Shown here: positions 34,147-43,718 of the stretch, piece by piece
Numbering within the stretch: position 1 is the first letter of the stretch
How the letters are laid out: every line of letters begins with the position of its first letter
Notes under the pieces: generated by a model
Seen by the model: only the letters and a program-made list of their open reading frames with translations
What the model was told of the DNA's origin: nothing
The model's database searches: none
Assembly: GCA_945862435.1 (NCBI GenBank)
Contig: CAMAXX010000009.1
Span: 25,174 to 89,173 of the forward strand
DNA: 64,000 bases
Direction: 5' to 3'
Source of the DNA: Pseudorhodobacter antarcticus
GTDB lineage: Bacteria > Pseudomonadota > Alphaproteobacteria > Rhodobacterales > Rhodobacteraceae
Position numbers and translations under genes: made by a program

Positions 34147-36984
34147 ATGAAACCAGATTTTGCCCTAGATTTCCGCGACGATCAAATCGCGCTTTTGCAT
34201 CGGCAAGAGACGGGCTGGGCCATTATTGGCCGCGTTGCGATGGACGATCCTGATTTGGACGCAGCCATGGCCTATCTGCGCGCAACCGCGCTGGGCCTTT
34301 CGCCGCGCGGGGTTGCTGCCAAACTGATTTTGCCCAATGAGGCGATACTTTACACTGAAATTTCGAACTTACCCTATGGCCACGACCAACGCGCGGCGGC
34401 GATTAAGCAAGGGCTGGTTGGCCGCACCCCCTATGGCGTGGACGATTTGGTTTATGATTGGACAGATGCGGGCGCGTCTGCACATGTCGCGGTCATTGCG
34501 CGCGAAACCTTGGAAGAGGCAGAAGGCTTTGCCAGCCAGCACCGATTTAACCCCATTTCATTTGCCGCGCTACCCAACCAAAGCGGTTATGACGGCGAAG
34601 TTTGGTTCGGTGCGACCCAGCTTTCTGAAACCTTGCTGGCGCAGGGCGAAGTCATTGAACGCGATGATGTGACCCTTTTGGCCGTGGACGCCGATGTTGC
34701 GCCTGCGGCCGAACTGGCGGCAAGTGATTTTGAAATGGGCGCGGCGCTGGACACGGACCAAATAGATGCGGCCGTTGTAGTGGCGGAGCCAGTTCAACCC
34801 CCCATTTACGCGCGCGATCCACAGACCGACCCATCGCCTGCGCCGCAGCAAGACGCTCGCGAAGTTTTGCAAGATTTCATGAACGCAGACCGATTTGCGC
34901 AAGAGGTTGTGGCTGATGACGCATCGCCTGAACCCGATCAAGCGTCATCACTGGGTCTAGAACCCAAGGTCGAGCAAGTGCACGAACCTGACCGTGGGAT
35001 ACAGCCAGAGGCCCTGCGTCCAGCCAACAGGGAAATTCAGCAAAAGCAGCCCGCCAGTTTCGAGGCAGCTTTTGCCGAAACACCAGAACCAACGGGCTCA
35101 GCGGCATTAGCCGATGTAGAAGAAGCCCCGATGGCGGTGGATGTACCGCTGATCGACGATTTGCCTGCGCCTGATAGGTTTGGCGAAAAACCGCAAACTC
35201 GCGCCGAAAAAATGCTGGCCGCATTTGCTGCCCGCCGCGACGCCGCCCTTTCCAAGGCCGCGGCCGAAACCAATGCGCGGCGTGTTGAACCCGTGCTGCG
35301 CGCAGCCAAGGCCGATGATCTGCAAACCAGCGTCCCGCTGGATGAAGTATCGGCACACGCCACACCTGATTTGCCCGCCCCTCCCCTGCGAGCAGCGGAC
35401 ATGCGGGCGCCAGAAAGTGCAGCACCCGTTGCCGAACATGCCGATCCAGACCAGCAGCCGACATCGCCAGCATCAAGCCTTCCAAAACTGGGCGTGCCCG
35501 AGGCAAAACTGGGCCGCGCGCCCGAAGTGACCGCGACATCTGGCCTAAGGCCTGCGATCGTGAAACACGTGCCAGCCAAGCAGCAGCCCCAAAAGCTGCA
35601 AGATTTAAAAGCTATGCCACAGTCGAAGGCGCGCCCTCGACTTGGCATGCGGCTGGGCTGGATTTTGACGATCGTTTTGCTGCTGGCGCTTGTGACGGCA
35701 GGTGCGCTGTCAGAGTTGTTGCTGACGTCTTTCAATGCGCTGTACGGCAAACAAACGGAACTTGTGGCGGTCGAGCCTGCGCAAGAACCAGAACCAGCGC
35801 AAAACGCCCTGACAACGCACATTGCAGCACCGGCAACCCTTGCTACCACGACAGCGCCAGTTGCAAACCTGCCAGCAGCCGAGAATGTGGCCAAGGTTAT
35901 GGCCGAACCAGATCCATCGCCCATTGCGCCTGCCGCTATTTCGCGCGCCCAAACGATGCCGCTTGGCCAGGCCCCAGATTTATCGCTGCCGGCGCCTAAT
36001 GCTGCGGCTTCCGCGCCGCGCGCGCCCCCAAGTCCCATAACTGACGCAATGAGTGTGGGCGAAACCAGTGCGCTTGCCGATGCCGCATTGCCCGCGCCAT
36101 CACCACGCGAGGCGACGCGCACGGCCACTGCCTCGGCGGTAGCGCTGGTATTCACAGGCAAACCAGCCCTTATACCCAGCCCGCGCCCCGATGTTATTCT
36201 TGCCGCTGCCGCCCTTGCGCGCCCTTCCACTGCGAAAACCGCGCCTGATCTTTCCGCGCTGCCGGCCGCTGACCCTGCTTTGGCTGGGGCAAAGCCATTG
36301 CCCCGACCTGCCAGTGTTGTGGCTGCCGCCAAAGCTGCTGCGCCTGCCCTTGGCCCACCACCCGGCGCAGACCCCGCATTGGCAGACGCCCGCCCCACCA
36401 AGCGTCCAGATGATATTCTTTCCGCTGGGCGCGCCGCGCGCCTTGCCTCTGCCTCTGCTTCAATTGTTGCGGGCGCTGAAGCCGCAATTGCCGAAGCCGC
36501 TCTTGCCCCCGCGCCTTTGGCAGTTGACCCAAACCTAAGTCCTTTGGCCGTTACAGTCAGCCGCATACCTGCGCCGCGCCCTGCAGGACTGAAATCAGCG
36601 TTTGATGAGGCATTGGCCGCGGCGGCGGCACTTAACCCCGCACCCGAGGCAAGCCCACCTGCCGAAGAGGTTGCCAGCAACGCAGCCCCCGCCGACGAAA
36701 GTTCCGAACAGGACGTCGGCCTAGATGGCGGCGCCTCAGAACGCAGCGTGGTTGCCAAGCAAGCGACGCAGCGCAATATGCTGAACCTTCAGAACACCAA
36801 TCTTGTCGGCATTTTTGGCAGTCAAGCGAACCGCTATGCGCTGATCCGCCAACCTAGTGGCAGTTTTAAAAGGCTGAAAGTTGGCGATCGGTTTGACGGC
36901 GGGCGCATTGCCGCAATCACCGAAAGCGAAGTGCGCTATGAAAAGGGTGGCGATTTGCTAGCCTTGCGCATGCCAAAAATCTAA
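34147..36984 (+). CDS. PilM/GspL-like plus PilP/GspC-like membrane protein
   Basis: A 945-residue single-pass protein that I cannot name. Residues 1-190 resemble the cytoplasmic GspL/PilM actin-like fold (LILPNEAILYTEISNLPYG; KQGLVGRTPYGVDDLVYDW). A long acidic Pro/Ala linker follows, then a membrane helix (GWILTIVLLLALVTAGAL, about 503-525) and a periplasmic Pro/Ala region. That region holds four related motifs (PSPRPDVILAAA, KPLPRPASVVAA, RPTKRPDDILSA, PAPRPAGLKSAF; about 677, 715, 748, 805). The end (880-945) resembles PilP/GspC (LVGIFGSQANRYALI; LKVGDRFDGGRIAAI). The topology matches a bridge between cytoplasmic ring and outer complex. No other pilus or secretion gene is nearby. Confidence 0.75.
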   Translation: MKPDFALDFRDDQIALLHRQETGWAIIGRVAMDDPDLDAAMAYLRATALGLSPRGVAAKLILPNEAILYTEISNLPYGHDQRAAAIKQGLVGRTPYGVDDLVYDWTDAGASAHVAVIARETLEEAEGFASQHRFNPISFAALPNQSGYDGEVWFGATQLSETLLAQGEVIERDDVTLLAVDADVAPAAELAASDFEMGAALDTDQIDAAVVVAEPVQPPIYARDPQTDPSPAPQQDAREVLQDFMNADRFAQEVVADDASPEPDQASSLGLEPKVEQVHEPDRGIQPEALRPANREIQQKQPASFEAAFAETPEPTGSAALADVEEAPMAVDVPLIDDLPAPDRFGEKPQTRAEKMLAAFAARRDAALSKAAAETNARRVEPVLRAAKADDLQTSVPLDEVSAHATPDLPAPPLRAADMRAPESAAPVAEHADPDQQPTSPASSLPKLGVPEAKLGRAPEVTATSGLRPAIVKHVPAKQQPQKLQDLKAMPQSKARPRLGMRLGWILTIVLLLALVTAGALSELLLTSFNALYGKQTELVAVEPAQEPEPAQNALTTHIAAPATLATTTAPVANLPAAENVAKVMAEPDPSPIAPAAISRAQTMPLGQAPDLSLPAPNAAASAPRAPPSPITDAMSVGETSALADAALPAPSPREATRTATASAVALVFTGKPALIPSPRPDVILAAAALARPSTAKTAPDLSALPAADPALAGAKPLPRPASVVAAAKAAAPALGPPPGADPALADARPTKRPDDILSAGRAARLASASASIVAGAEAAIAEAALAPAPLAVDPNLSPLAVTVSRIPAPRPAGLKSAFDEALAAAAALNPAPEASPPAEEVASNAAPADESSEQDVGLDGGASERSVVAKQATQRNMLNLQNTNLVGIFGSQANRYALIRQPSGSFKRLKVGDRFDGGRIAAITESEVRYEKGGDLLALRMPKI

Positions 36985-37065
36985 GATTCGGGCGCTTAGG
37001 CCACGGCGCTACTTGAAGCTGCGCCTTGCGCCTGCCACGATAGCAGCATCTTCAAAGGAGCGTTG

Positions 37066-39060
37066 ATGGAAAGCCTGCTGCTGCAAGCCTCGATTTATTT
37101 GGGCGCCGCTGTTTTGGTGGTGCCTTTGGCTGTGCGTTATGGCTTAGGCTCGGTTCTGGGTTATATCGCAGCGGGAATTCTAATGGCCCCCGTTTTGCGG
37201 CAAATCGGGGCCGATGCCACCGATGTGCAGCATATCGCCGAATTTGGCGTTGTCTTGATGCTGTTTTTAATTGGGCTAGAATTGGAACCCAAAACCCTTT
37301 GGGCCATGCGCGGCAAACTGGTGGGCATGGGCGGGGCGCAGGTGTTGGGCACGGCGCTGCTGGTGGCTTACGCCCTTTGGGCAATTGGGGTGATCTGGCC
37401 GTCGGCAGTGGTGCTGGGGCTGCTTATGTCGCTTTCTTCAACTGCGATTGTTTTGCAAAGCTTGTCGGAAAAGAACCTTATGCGCACGGCGGGGGGGCGG
37501 TCTGCCTTTGCAGTGCTGCTGACACAAGACATCGCGCTGATCCCAATTTTGGCGCTGGTTCCCCTGATGGCGCTGCCCGCAATTCAGGGGCCGACCGCCT
37601 TGCAATTTGGCGTTACCAACCCCGTAGATGCGCTGGCAGAGGCCGAGCATAGCGCGGGCGCGGCGGAATTAATCAGCCTTGTACAATCGCTGCCCGATTG
37701 GGCGGCGGCAGCGCTAACCTTGGCGATTGTCGTGGGCATTGTGCTGGCAGGGCATTACCTGTCGCGCCCGATTTTCCGATATGTCCACGCAGCAAGCCTG
37801 CCCGAAATGTCTACCTTTATCTCGCTGCTGATGGTGCTGGGCATTGCGTTTTTGATGATGCTGGTGGGCCTGTCTCCGGCGCTTGGCACTTTTGTGGCGG
37901 GGGTGGTTTTGGCCAACTCGGAATTCCGCCACCAGCTCGAGGCGGATTTGCGCCCCTTTAAAGGCCTGCTGCTGGGGCTGTTCTTTATGACAGTCGGGGT
38001 GGGAATTAACTTTGATATACTGCTGCGCGCGCCGTTTACAGTCATGGGGCTGACCATGGGCCTTATGGCGATTAAAGCCGCCGTGCTGCTGGCCATTGCC
38101 TTTGCTTTTCGCCTGCGCGGCCAAGACCGTTGGCTGTTTTCACTGTCTTTAGCACAAGGCGGCGAGTTTGGATTTGTGATCATTTCGTTTGCGCGCAGCG
38201 AAGGGGCGCTATCGCTGGCCAATGGGCAAATGGCGCTGCTCGTCATTAGCCTGTCGATGCTGCTGACGCCGCTTTTGTTCATTGCCTACGATCGTGCGGC
38301 CCGCAGTCTGCGCGCGCAAAGGCCCAAGCACACACCCGATGACATTACCGAACAAGGCGCGGTTATTGTGGCAGGCATTGGCCGCTTTGGCCAAGTGGTC
38401 AATCGTTTGGTGCGTGGATCAGGCCTGACAACGGTGGTTTTGGACAATGACATGGCCACGATCGAAGCCATGCGCAATTTCGGGATTAAAGGGTTCTTTG
38501 GCGATCCGTCCCGACCAGAACTGCTAGAGGCGGCTGGTCTTGCCACAGCGCAGGTGATGGTGGTGGCAGTAGATAACCGCGATGTTGCGCTAAGTATTGT
38601 GCGCTTTGTGCGAGCCAAGCGCAGCGATATCCATATCGTGGCCCGCGCCCGCGACCGCGTGCATGTTTATGAACTGTTTCAGGCGGGCGCAAATGACATT
38701 GTGCGTGAAACGTTCGACAGCTCGGTTCGCGCTGGGCGCTATGTATTGGAAAACATGGGGTTTTCTGAATATGAGGCCGCCAAGGCCAGCCAAACCTTTG
38801 CCCGCGTTGACCGCGCCGCGATGCGCGATTTGGCGCAACTTTGGGTGCCTGGACAGCCCACGCACTTGAACGCCCCCTATGTCGCGCGTGCGCGCGAATT
38901 AGAGCGCGATATCGCCACCGCTTTGATGGAAGAGTTGCACGAGGTGCAAGTGATGCAGGCCGAGAATGGGGCCGCAGAACAGCCAACCTATGCGGGCGAA
39001 TCCTTGATGCCAGATATGCAGGAAGACGAGGGCGAAAAGCGCCCGCAAACCGAAGCTTAA
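37066..39060 (+). CDS. Kef-type monovalent cation:proton antiporter
   Basis: A 664-residue CPA2 antiporter with about 12 membrane segments (start MESLLLQASIYLGAAVLVVP; core PALGTFVAGVVLANSEFRH) and a C-terminal TrkA-N/KTN Rossmann domain (GAVIVAGIGRFGQVVNRLV; GFFGDPSRPELLEAAG). Family members exchange K+ or Na+ for protons, some under glutathione control (KefB/KefC). AAAGGAG precedes the ATG at 37066. A terminator separates it from carD. Confidence 0.92.
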   Translation: MESLLLQASIYLGAAVLVVPLAVRYGLGSVLGYIAAGILMAPVLRQIGADATDVQHIAEFGVVLMLFLIGLELEPKTLWAMRGKLVGMGGAQVLGTALLVAYALWAIGVIWPSAVVLGLLMSLSSTAIVLQSLSEKNLMRTAGGRSAFAVLLTQDIALIPILALVPLMALPAIQGPTALQFGVTNPVDALAEAEHSAGAAELISLVQSLPDWAAAALTLAIVVGIVLAGHYLSRPIFRYVHAASLPEMSTFISLLMVLGIAFLMMLVGLSPALGTFVAGVVLANSEFRHQLEADLRPFKGLLLGLFFMTVGVGINFDILLRAPFTVMGLTMGLMAIKAAVLLAIAFAFRLRGQDRWLFSLSLAQGGEFGFVIISFARSEGALSLANGQMALLVISLSMLLTPLLFIAYDRAARSLRAQRPKHTPDDITEQGAVIVAGIGRFGQVVNRLVRGSGLTTVVLDNDMATIEAMRNFGIKGFFGDPSRPELLEAAGLATAQVMVVAVDNRDVALSIVRFVRAKRSDIHIVARARDRVHVYELFQAGANDIVRETFDSSVRAGRYVLENMGFSEYEAAKASQTFARVDRAAMRDLAQLWVPGQPTHLNAPYVARARELERDIATALMEELHEVQVMQAENGAAEQPTYAGESLMPDMQEDEGEKRPQTEA

Positions 39061-39067
39061 GGTCATG

Positions 39068-39095
39068 AAAAAAGCGGCCCGAAGGCCGCTTTTTT
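39068..39095. terminator. Bidirectional terminator
   Basis: AAAAAAGCGGCC-CGAA-GGCCGCTTTTTT between convergent kef-type and carD genes; A and T runs on both sides. Confidence 0.92.
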
Positions 39096-39112
39096 GCAGA
39101 TGTCTAAAAGGC

Positions 39113-39622
39113 TTAGGCCGCGCGGCCAACCAGAACTTCGCCAACCTTTTTTTGTGCGCCAGCCTCATCCGTGCCCGCCACAGCGGCCACTTCACGGGTC
39201 AAACGATCAAGCGCGGCCTCATACAACTGACGCTCGGAATAGCTTTGTTCGCGCTGATCATCGCTGCGATGCAGATCGCGCACCACTTCAGCAATAGCCA
39301 TCAGATCACCCGAATTAATCTTTTGTTCATATTCTTGCGCACGGCGCGACCACATCGCGCGCTTAACACGGGCCTTGCCCTTAAGGGTATCAAGTGCCTT
39401 GCTGATCAAATCAGGGGTAGACAGACTGCGCATGCCAATTTCAGTGGCCTTATGGGTCGGAACGCGCAGGGTCATCTTGTCTTTTTCAAAAGAAATCACG
39501 AACAATTCCAATTGGATGCCAGCGATTTCCTGCTCTTCAATCGAGATGATCTTGCCCACGCCATGCGCGGGGTAAACGACAAACTCGTTGGGGCGGAAAT
39601 CAGGCTTTTTCGATTTGGTCAT
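39113..39622 (-). CDS. carD: CarD-family transcription factor
   Basis: Binds the RNA polymerase beta subunit and stabilises open complexes. The RNAP-interaction domain (FRPNEFVVYPAHGVGKIISI) is followed by the helical DNA-binding part (RVKRAMWSRRAQEYEQKINS; SYSERQLYEAALDRL). Length 169 residues from the ATG at 39622, preceded by AAGG; an earlier in-frame start adds 16 residues of doubtful sequence. CarD acts at rRNA and many housekeeping promoters in alphaproteobacteria. The last gene of the run helicase-hslR-fdxA-carD, but separated from fdxA by 304 bp and probably on its own promoter. Confidence 0.94.
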   Translation of the reverse strand: MTKSKKPDFRPNEFVVYPAHGVGKIISIEEQEIAGIQLELFVISFEKDKMTLRVPTHKATEIGMRSLSTPDLISKALDTLKGKARVKRAMWSRRAQEYEQKINSGDLMAIAEVVRDLHRSDDQREQSYSERQLYEAALDRLTREVAAVAGTDEAGAQKKVGEVLVGRAA

Positions 39623-39926
39623 CTTGCACCTTACGTTAGGCCCGTTTGCAACGAACAGACCATTAACCACAAGCAGTGCTTGCGGGCGTTAGGGTCTGAA
39701 TATCTACAAAATGCAACCTTGGGCGAGCAGCACCAAAGCAGGCGGCGGGCGGAAATTTATCTTGTGCTTACAATTGTATCACAATTTTGTTGCATTTCCA
39801 ACAGCCACGGCGCGCCACATCTGCGCAATGCGCAGCTTTGTCGAGGTAAATATAGTGTATTGGCGCAAAATGCCCCCGAATTGCCCCAATTTAGCCGAAT
39901 CATTGTCCTGAACCAGCAAGGGCGGA
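39623..39926. other. Intergenic region between fdxA and carD
   Basis: 304 bp with no convincing gene. The part near 39.77-39.87 kb is AT-rich and should hold the carD promoter on the - strand. A small stem GGCGG/CCGCC at 39921-39935 straddles the fdxA stop and could end that transcript weakly. A 66-codon open frame on the + strand has no ribosome site and is not called. Confidence 0.6.
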
Positions 39927-40265
39927 TCAACCGCCTTTGCCTGCCTTTTCCGAAAAATACTTCTCAAGCTTGCCCGTTTCACCATCTCGGTCAGCGGCGT
40001 CTGGCATTGGGTCTTTCTTGGTAACGATAACAGGCCACATTTCGGAATATTTGCGGTTAAACGTTACCCAATCATCCATTTTCGCCTCGGTATCGGGGCG
40101 AATGGCATCGGCAGGGCATTCAGGCTCGCACACGCCGCAGTCGATGCACTCATCAGGGTGAATTACCAACATATTCTCACCCTCGTAAAAGCAATCTACG
40201 GGGCAGACTTCGACGCAGTCTGTGTATTTGCAGGCAATGCAATTGTCGATCACGACATAGGTCAT
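39927..40265 (-). CDS. fdxA: 7Fe ferredoxin (FdxA type)
   Basis: Ferredoxin with a 3Fe-4S and a 4Fe-4S cluster, 112 residues. The cysteine pattern [17 protein letters not shown] and then [12 protein letters not shown] is that of Azotobacter ferredoxin I. The C-terminal extension ([15 protein letters not shown]) is also typical. I chose the ATG at 40265 ([14 protein letters not shown]). Electron carrier for unknown partners; it follows an S4 RNA-binding gene and a helicase gene. Confidence 0.95.
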   Translation of the reverse strand: MTYVVIDNCIACKYTDCVEVCPVDCFYEGENMLVIHPDECIDCGVCEPECPADAIRPDTEAKMDDWVTFNRKYSEMWPVIVTKKDPMPDAADRDGETGKLEKYFSEKAGKGG

Positions 40266-40315
40266 GGCTGTATCCTTATAGCTCGCCCGCTTGTTAGCCA
40301 AGGATGGCGGTGGAT

Positions 40316-40645
40316 TCAAGCGGGTTTGGGCGGTGCGGGTGCGTCAAGATCGACATAAAGCGATTGCGCCGCGACAGCGGGGCCACGCCGCGCGGCAAGG
40401 GACGAAATCCGTATGACCCGAACGCGGCCTGCCTGCACAAAGGTCACAACGTCGCCCACCCCAACGCCGTGTGCAGGTTTCGCGCATGGCTGCCCATTCA
40501 GGCGCAAATGCCCCTCGCCAACGTGCGCGCTGGCCAGTTCGCGCGATTTGAAAAAGCGGGCCGCAAAAAGCCATTTATCAAGACGCAGCTTTTCTTGCGC
40601 GGCAGGCGCAGCAAAGGGTTTAGGCTTTGCGCTGGGGCCCGCCAA
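40316..40645 (-). CDS. hslR: S4-domain RNA-binding protein (HslR/Hsp15 type)
   Basis: A 109-residue protein with a single S4 domain ([40 protein letters not shown]). Hsp15 binds stalled 50S subunits that carry nascent chains. The start is a TTG at 40645 with AGGGG upstream, seven bases after the helicase stop, so the two are probably translated together. Confidence 0.87.
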   Translation of the reverse strand: MAGPSAKPKPFAAPAAQEKLRLDKWLFAARFFKSRELASAHVGEGHLRLNGQPCAKPAHGVGVGDVVTFVQAGRVRVIRISSLAARRGPAVAAQSLYVDLDAPAPPKPA

Positions 40646-40652
40646 GTCGCCC

Positions 40653-43600
40653 CTATAGTTTTGATTTCAGCGCCATCAAGGCGGCGAAAGGGTTGTCGGG
40701 GTCGATGGGCTTTTCAGGGCGTGCAGGGCGCGATTCAAAGGATTTGGGTTTGAAATCATCGCGCAAGGGCTTGCCGCGAGGGCCTTTGCCATCGCCCTTG
40801 AAATCGCCGCGATCACTGCCGCTACGATCACTGCCTTTACGGTCCCCTGCGTTGCGATCCCCGCCTTTACGATCACCATCTTTACGGTCGCCATCTTTGC
40901 TGCCGCCCTTAAACCCACCGCGATCATTGCGGCGGTCTGGGCGCGGATTTGCGGCATCTATAGCAGGTGCTGCTTCGCCTGGCACGCCGGCTTTCGCGGC
41001 CTCACCGCCCTGCTGGCCGCGATTCTGGCCACGGTTTTGGCCGCCGCCTTTGCGCCCCTCGCCCCTGCCTTCGCGGTTTGCGTCGCGCGGTTGGCCCGCA
41101 GCCTCGCCCTCTGGCTTGCGTGCAGGGCGTTCAAAGCGGGGCTTTGGGGCCCAAGTATAGGAATAGAAGCTTTCCATTTCTGGGGCTACTTCTGCGGCAG
41201 GTTCAACAGCCTCTGGCGCGGCGAACACCGTTTCTTCTTCAGTAATAGGGTTCACGCGTGGGGCATCATCCACCACCACGGGGGCGGCGACTTTGACCTT
41301 GGCGCGCTCGCCTTTGGTGGCCTTATACCCAAGCCCGCCCATCAGATCAGAAAATTGTTCCGCGCTCATCCCTGTGATCGACAGCATGTCGGGGGTTGCC
41401 TCGAACCCTGCCTTGCTGTCCAGCGCGCGCAAAATATCGGCCAGACGCTCCAGCATATCAATGCGCAGCGCCCGCGCGCCAGCAGGGTGATAGCCTGCCA
41501 ATGTGTAATGGCTGCGCGGCACAGCAGGAAGGTTCGGAATGGTCACAAGGCCAGGTGGCGGGCTTTCGGGGAATTCGTCCAGCCCATTCCACAGCGACCA
41601 CAACACCAGCCGCAGGCGCGTTGGCGCAGGTTTCAAAAGCGCGGGCATAAAAACGGTATATTGCCCAAAGCGGATGCCATGTTTGCGCAGCGCGGCGCGG
41701 GCGGGTTGATCTAGGTCTTTCACCTCCGCGGCCACAGCCTCGCGCGCGATCACGCCCATGGCCTCGGTCATCCGAAACGCAAAGCCGCGCGCAAGGCCCG
41801 TCAGCGCCTCGTCCCGTGCCATAGCCAGCATAGGTTCAAACCCAGCGGCGACTTTGCGGTCAATAAAATGTTGCAAACGGCGCGTGACCTTTTCGGCAAC
41901 CTCTGGGCCTGCATCTTGATCAACAAAGGCCGCAACCTGCGGGCGCTGCGGCTCGCCGCCCTTGACCAGTTTGCCAACAGCAGAATTGCCCCACATCAAC
42001 CCGCCTTGGGTGGTGAAGTCCATTTCCGTATCGGGCGCATTATAAAAGCGGTCGGCGCGCAGATGTAGTTCTGGGCGCAGCGCCTCCATCGCGGCTTGGC
42101 GCAAGGTGGCATTCGCCACGCCCTCGCCTGCACTTGCGTCTTGCGCAAATCGAAATCCATCCAAACGGCCAGCAAATTCGCCTTCTACCGTCACTTCGCC
42201 CTTATCGTTCACCTCGGCCACGAGGGTCTCCTTCTGTTTCAACCGCCGCATCAACATGCTGGTTCGGCGGTCTACAAATCTTTGCGCGAGCGCTGCGTGC
42301 AGCGCATCCGATAGACGATCCTCTACAGCACGTGTAGCCTGCCGCCAATGGTCTTCGTTCTGCACCCACCCATCTGCGGTGGCAACATATGTCCAAGTTC
42401 GGATATAGGCCAGCCGTTTTGACAGCGTGTCAATATCACCCGTGCTTTTGTCGATACGATCTACGGCTTTTTCGATCCAATCATGCGGGATTCGGGTGCG
42501 CGCCAGCCCGCGCCCCGTCAGAAAACCGAAAATCATGGCCAAAAGGCTGGCGTGTTCGGTTTCACTCGCCCCGCGAAAATCGGGGATACGGCAGACATCC
42601 CATAGCAGTTTAATCCTCTGCGGCGAGACAAGTTTTTCAGCCACTTCAGGCAGTTGGGACAGGGTTTTCAACGCCACAACATCATCAGCATCGCGCGCGC
42701 GCGTCAGCCAAGGGTTTGACGTGGGGGCTTCTAAGCTGCGGATCAGCCTGTCAACGCTGCCAAATTCCAACACGTGATTGCGCCAATAGAGTTTGCGAAT
42801 GGGGTCAAACCGATGCGCCTCGATTGCCTCGATCACTTCGGGCGCAATCGGGCGCACCTCGCCAGTAGTGCCAAAGGTGCCGTTTTGCACATGCCGCCCC
42901 GCGCGCCCGGCAATTTGCGCCAATTCTTGGGGGTAAAGCGCGCGCATACGCCGCCCATCAAACTTGCCTGTGGCGGCAAAGGCGATGTGTTTGATATCAA
43001 GGTTCAGACCCATTCCGATGGCATCCGTGGCAACCAGATAATCCACCTCGCCGTTCTGATATAGCGCCACCTGCGCATTGCGCGTGCGCGGGGATAGCGC
43101 CCCCATGACCACCGCACAGCCGCCTTTGGTGCGGCGGATCACCTCGGCAATGGCGTAGACCGCATCCACCGAAAAACACACAATCGCGGTGCGTTCGGGC
43201 AGGCGAGCTAGGTTTTTCTGCCCCGTATAGGAAAGGGCTGACATGCGGTCGCGCCGCAAAAGTTCCACCCGCGGGATCAGGTCTAAAATCGCCCCACGCA
43301 TGGTGTCTGATCCCAAAAACAGCGTCTCAACCAGCCCGCGCGCGCGCAAAAGCCGGTCTGTAAAGACATGGCCGCGATCAGGATCGGCGCACAGTTGGAT
43401 TTCATCGACACAGACAAAATCGGCACCGATGTCCAGCGGCATCGCTTCGGTCGTGGCGACCCAGTATTGTGCGCGCGGGGGGATGATCTTTTCCTCGCCC
43501 GTGATCAGCGCCACCACCGAAGGGCCGCGCAGGGCGACTATTTTGTCATACACTTCGCGCGCCAGCAGGCGCAGCGGCAGGCCCATGACCCCTGTGCGAT

Positions 43601-43700
43601 GGCCCAGCATCTTTTCAATGGCGTAATGGGTTTTGCCTGTGTTGGTCGGGCCCAGCATAGCCGTGACCCGCTGCGGCGGCGTGGTAGATTTCGCGCACAT
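40653..43700 (-). CDS. Suv3-like ATP-dependent RNA helicase
   Basis: A 1015-residue SF2 helicase of the Suv3 (mitochondrial degradosome) type. Walker A GPTNTGKTH (17-25), the DEAD-like VCVDEIQLC, then helicase C (DYLVATDAIGMGLNLDIKHI; QIAGRAGRH) and the long Suv3 C-terminal part. The last 150 residues are low-complexity and rich in Lys, Arg, Asp and Gly (DGDRKDGDRKGGDRNAGDRK), as in RNA-binding tails. It probably unwinds structured RNA for degradation. The start at 43700 has AAAGG upstream. It follows the TPR gene by 18 bp and precedes hslR. Confidence 0.93.
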   Translation of the reverse strand: MCAKSTTPPQRVTAMLGPTNTGKTHYAIEKMLGHRTGVMGLPLRLLAREVYDKIVALRGPSVVALITGEEKIIPPRAQYWVATTEAMPLDIGADFVCVDEIQLCADPDRGHVFTDRLLRARGLVETLFLGSDTMRGAILDLIPRVELLRRDRMSALSYTGQKNLARLPERTAIVCFSVDAVYAIAEVIRRTKGGCAVVMGALSPRTRNAQVALYQNGEVDYLVATDAIGMGLNLDIKHIAFAATGKFDGRRMRALYPQELAQIAGRAGRHVQNGTFGTTGEVRPIAPEVIEAIEAHRFDPIRKLYWRNHVLEFGSVDRLIRSLEAPTSNPWLTRARDADDVVALKTLSQLPEVAEKLVSPQRIKLLWDVCRIPDFRGASETEHASLLAMIFGFLTGRGLARTRIPHDWIEKAVDRIDKSTGDIDTLSKRLAYIRTWTYVATADGWVQNEDHWRQATRAVEDRLSDALHAALAQRFVDRRTSMLMRRLKQKETLVAEVNDKGEVTVEGEFAGRLDGFRFAQDASAGEGVANATLRQAAMEALRPELHLRADRFYNAPDTEMDFTTQGGLMWGNSAVGKLVKGGEPQRPQVAAFVDQDAGPEVAEKVTRRLQHFIDRKVAAGFEPMLAMARDEALTGLARGFAFRMTEAMGVIAREAVAAEVKDLDQPARAALRKHGIRFGQYTVFMPALLKPAPTRLRLVLWSLWNGLDEFPESPPPGLVTIPNLPAVPRSHYTLAGYHPAGARALRIDMLERLADILRALDSKAGFEATPDMLSITGMSAEQFSDLMGGLGYKATKGERAKVKVAAPVVVDDAPRVNPITEEETVFAAPEAVEPAAEVAPEMESFYSYTWAPKPRFERPARKPEGEAAGQPRDANREGRGEGRKGGGQNRGQNRGQQGGEAAKAGVPGEAAPAIDAANPRPDRRNDRGGFKGGSKDGDRKDGDRKGGDRNAGDRKGSDRSGSDRGDFKGDGKGPRGKPLRDDFKPKSFESRPARPEKPIDPDNPFAALMALKSKL

Positions 43701-43718
43701 CGGGCAGCCTTTGCGGGG

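Noticed and set aside
35037..36776. 579-codon open frame antisense to the PilM/PilP-like gene
   Set aside because: Ala/Ser/Gly-rich product with no motif and no ribosome site; a shadow of the Ala/Pro-rich coding strand.
39711..39911. 66-codon ORF between fdxA and carD
   Set aside because: No ribosome site, no recognised family, and it lies in the likely carD promoter region.
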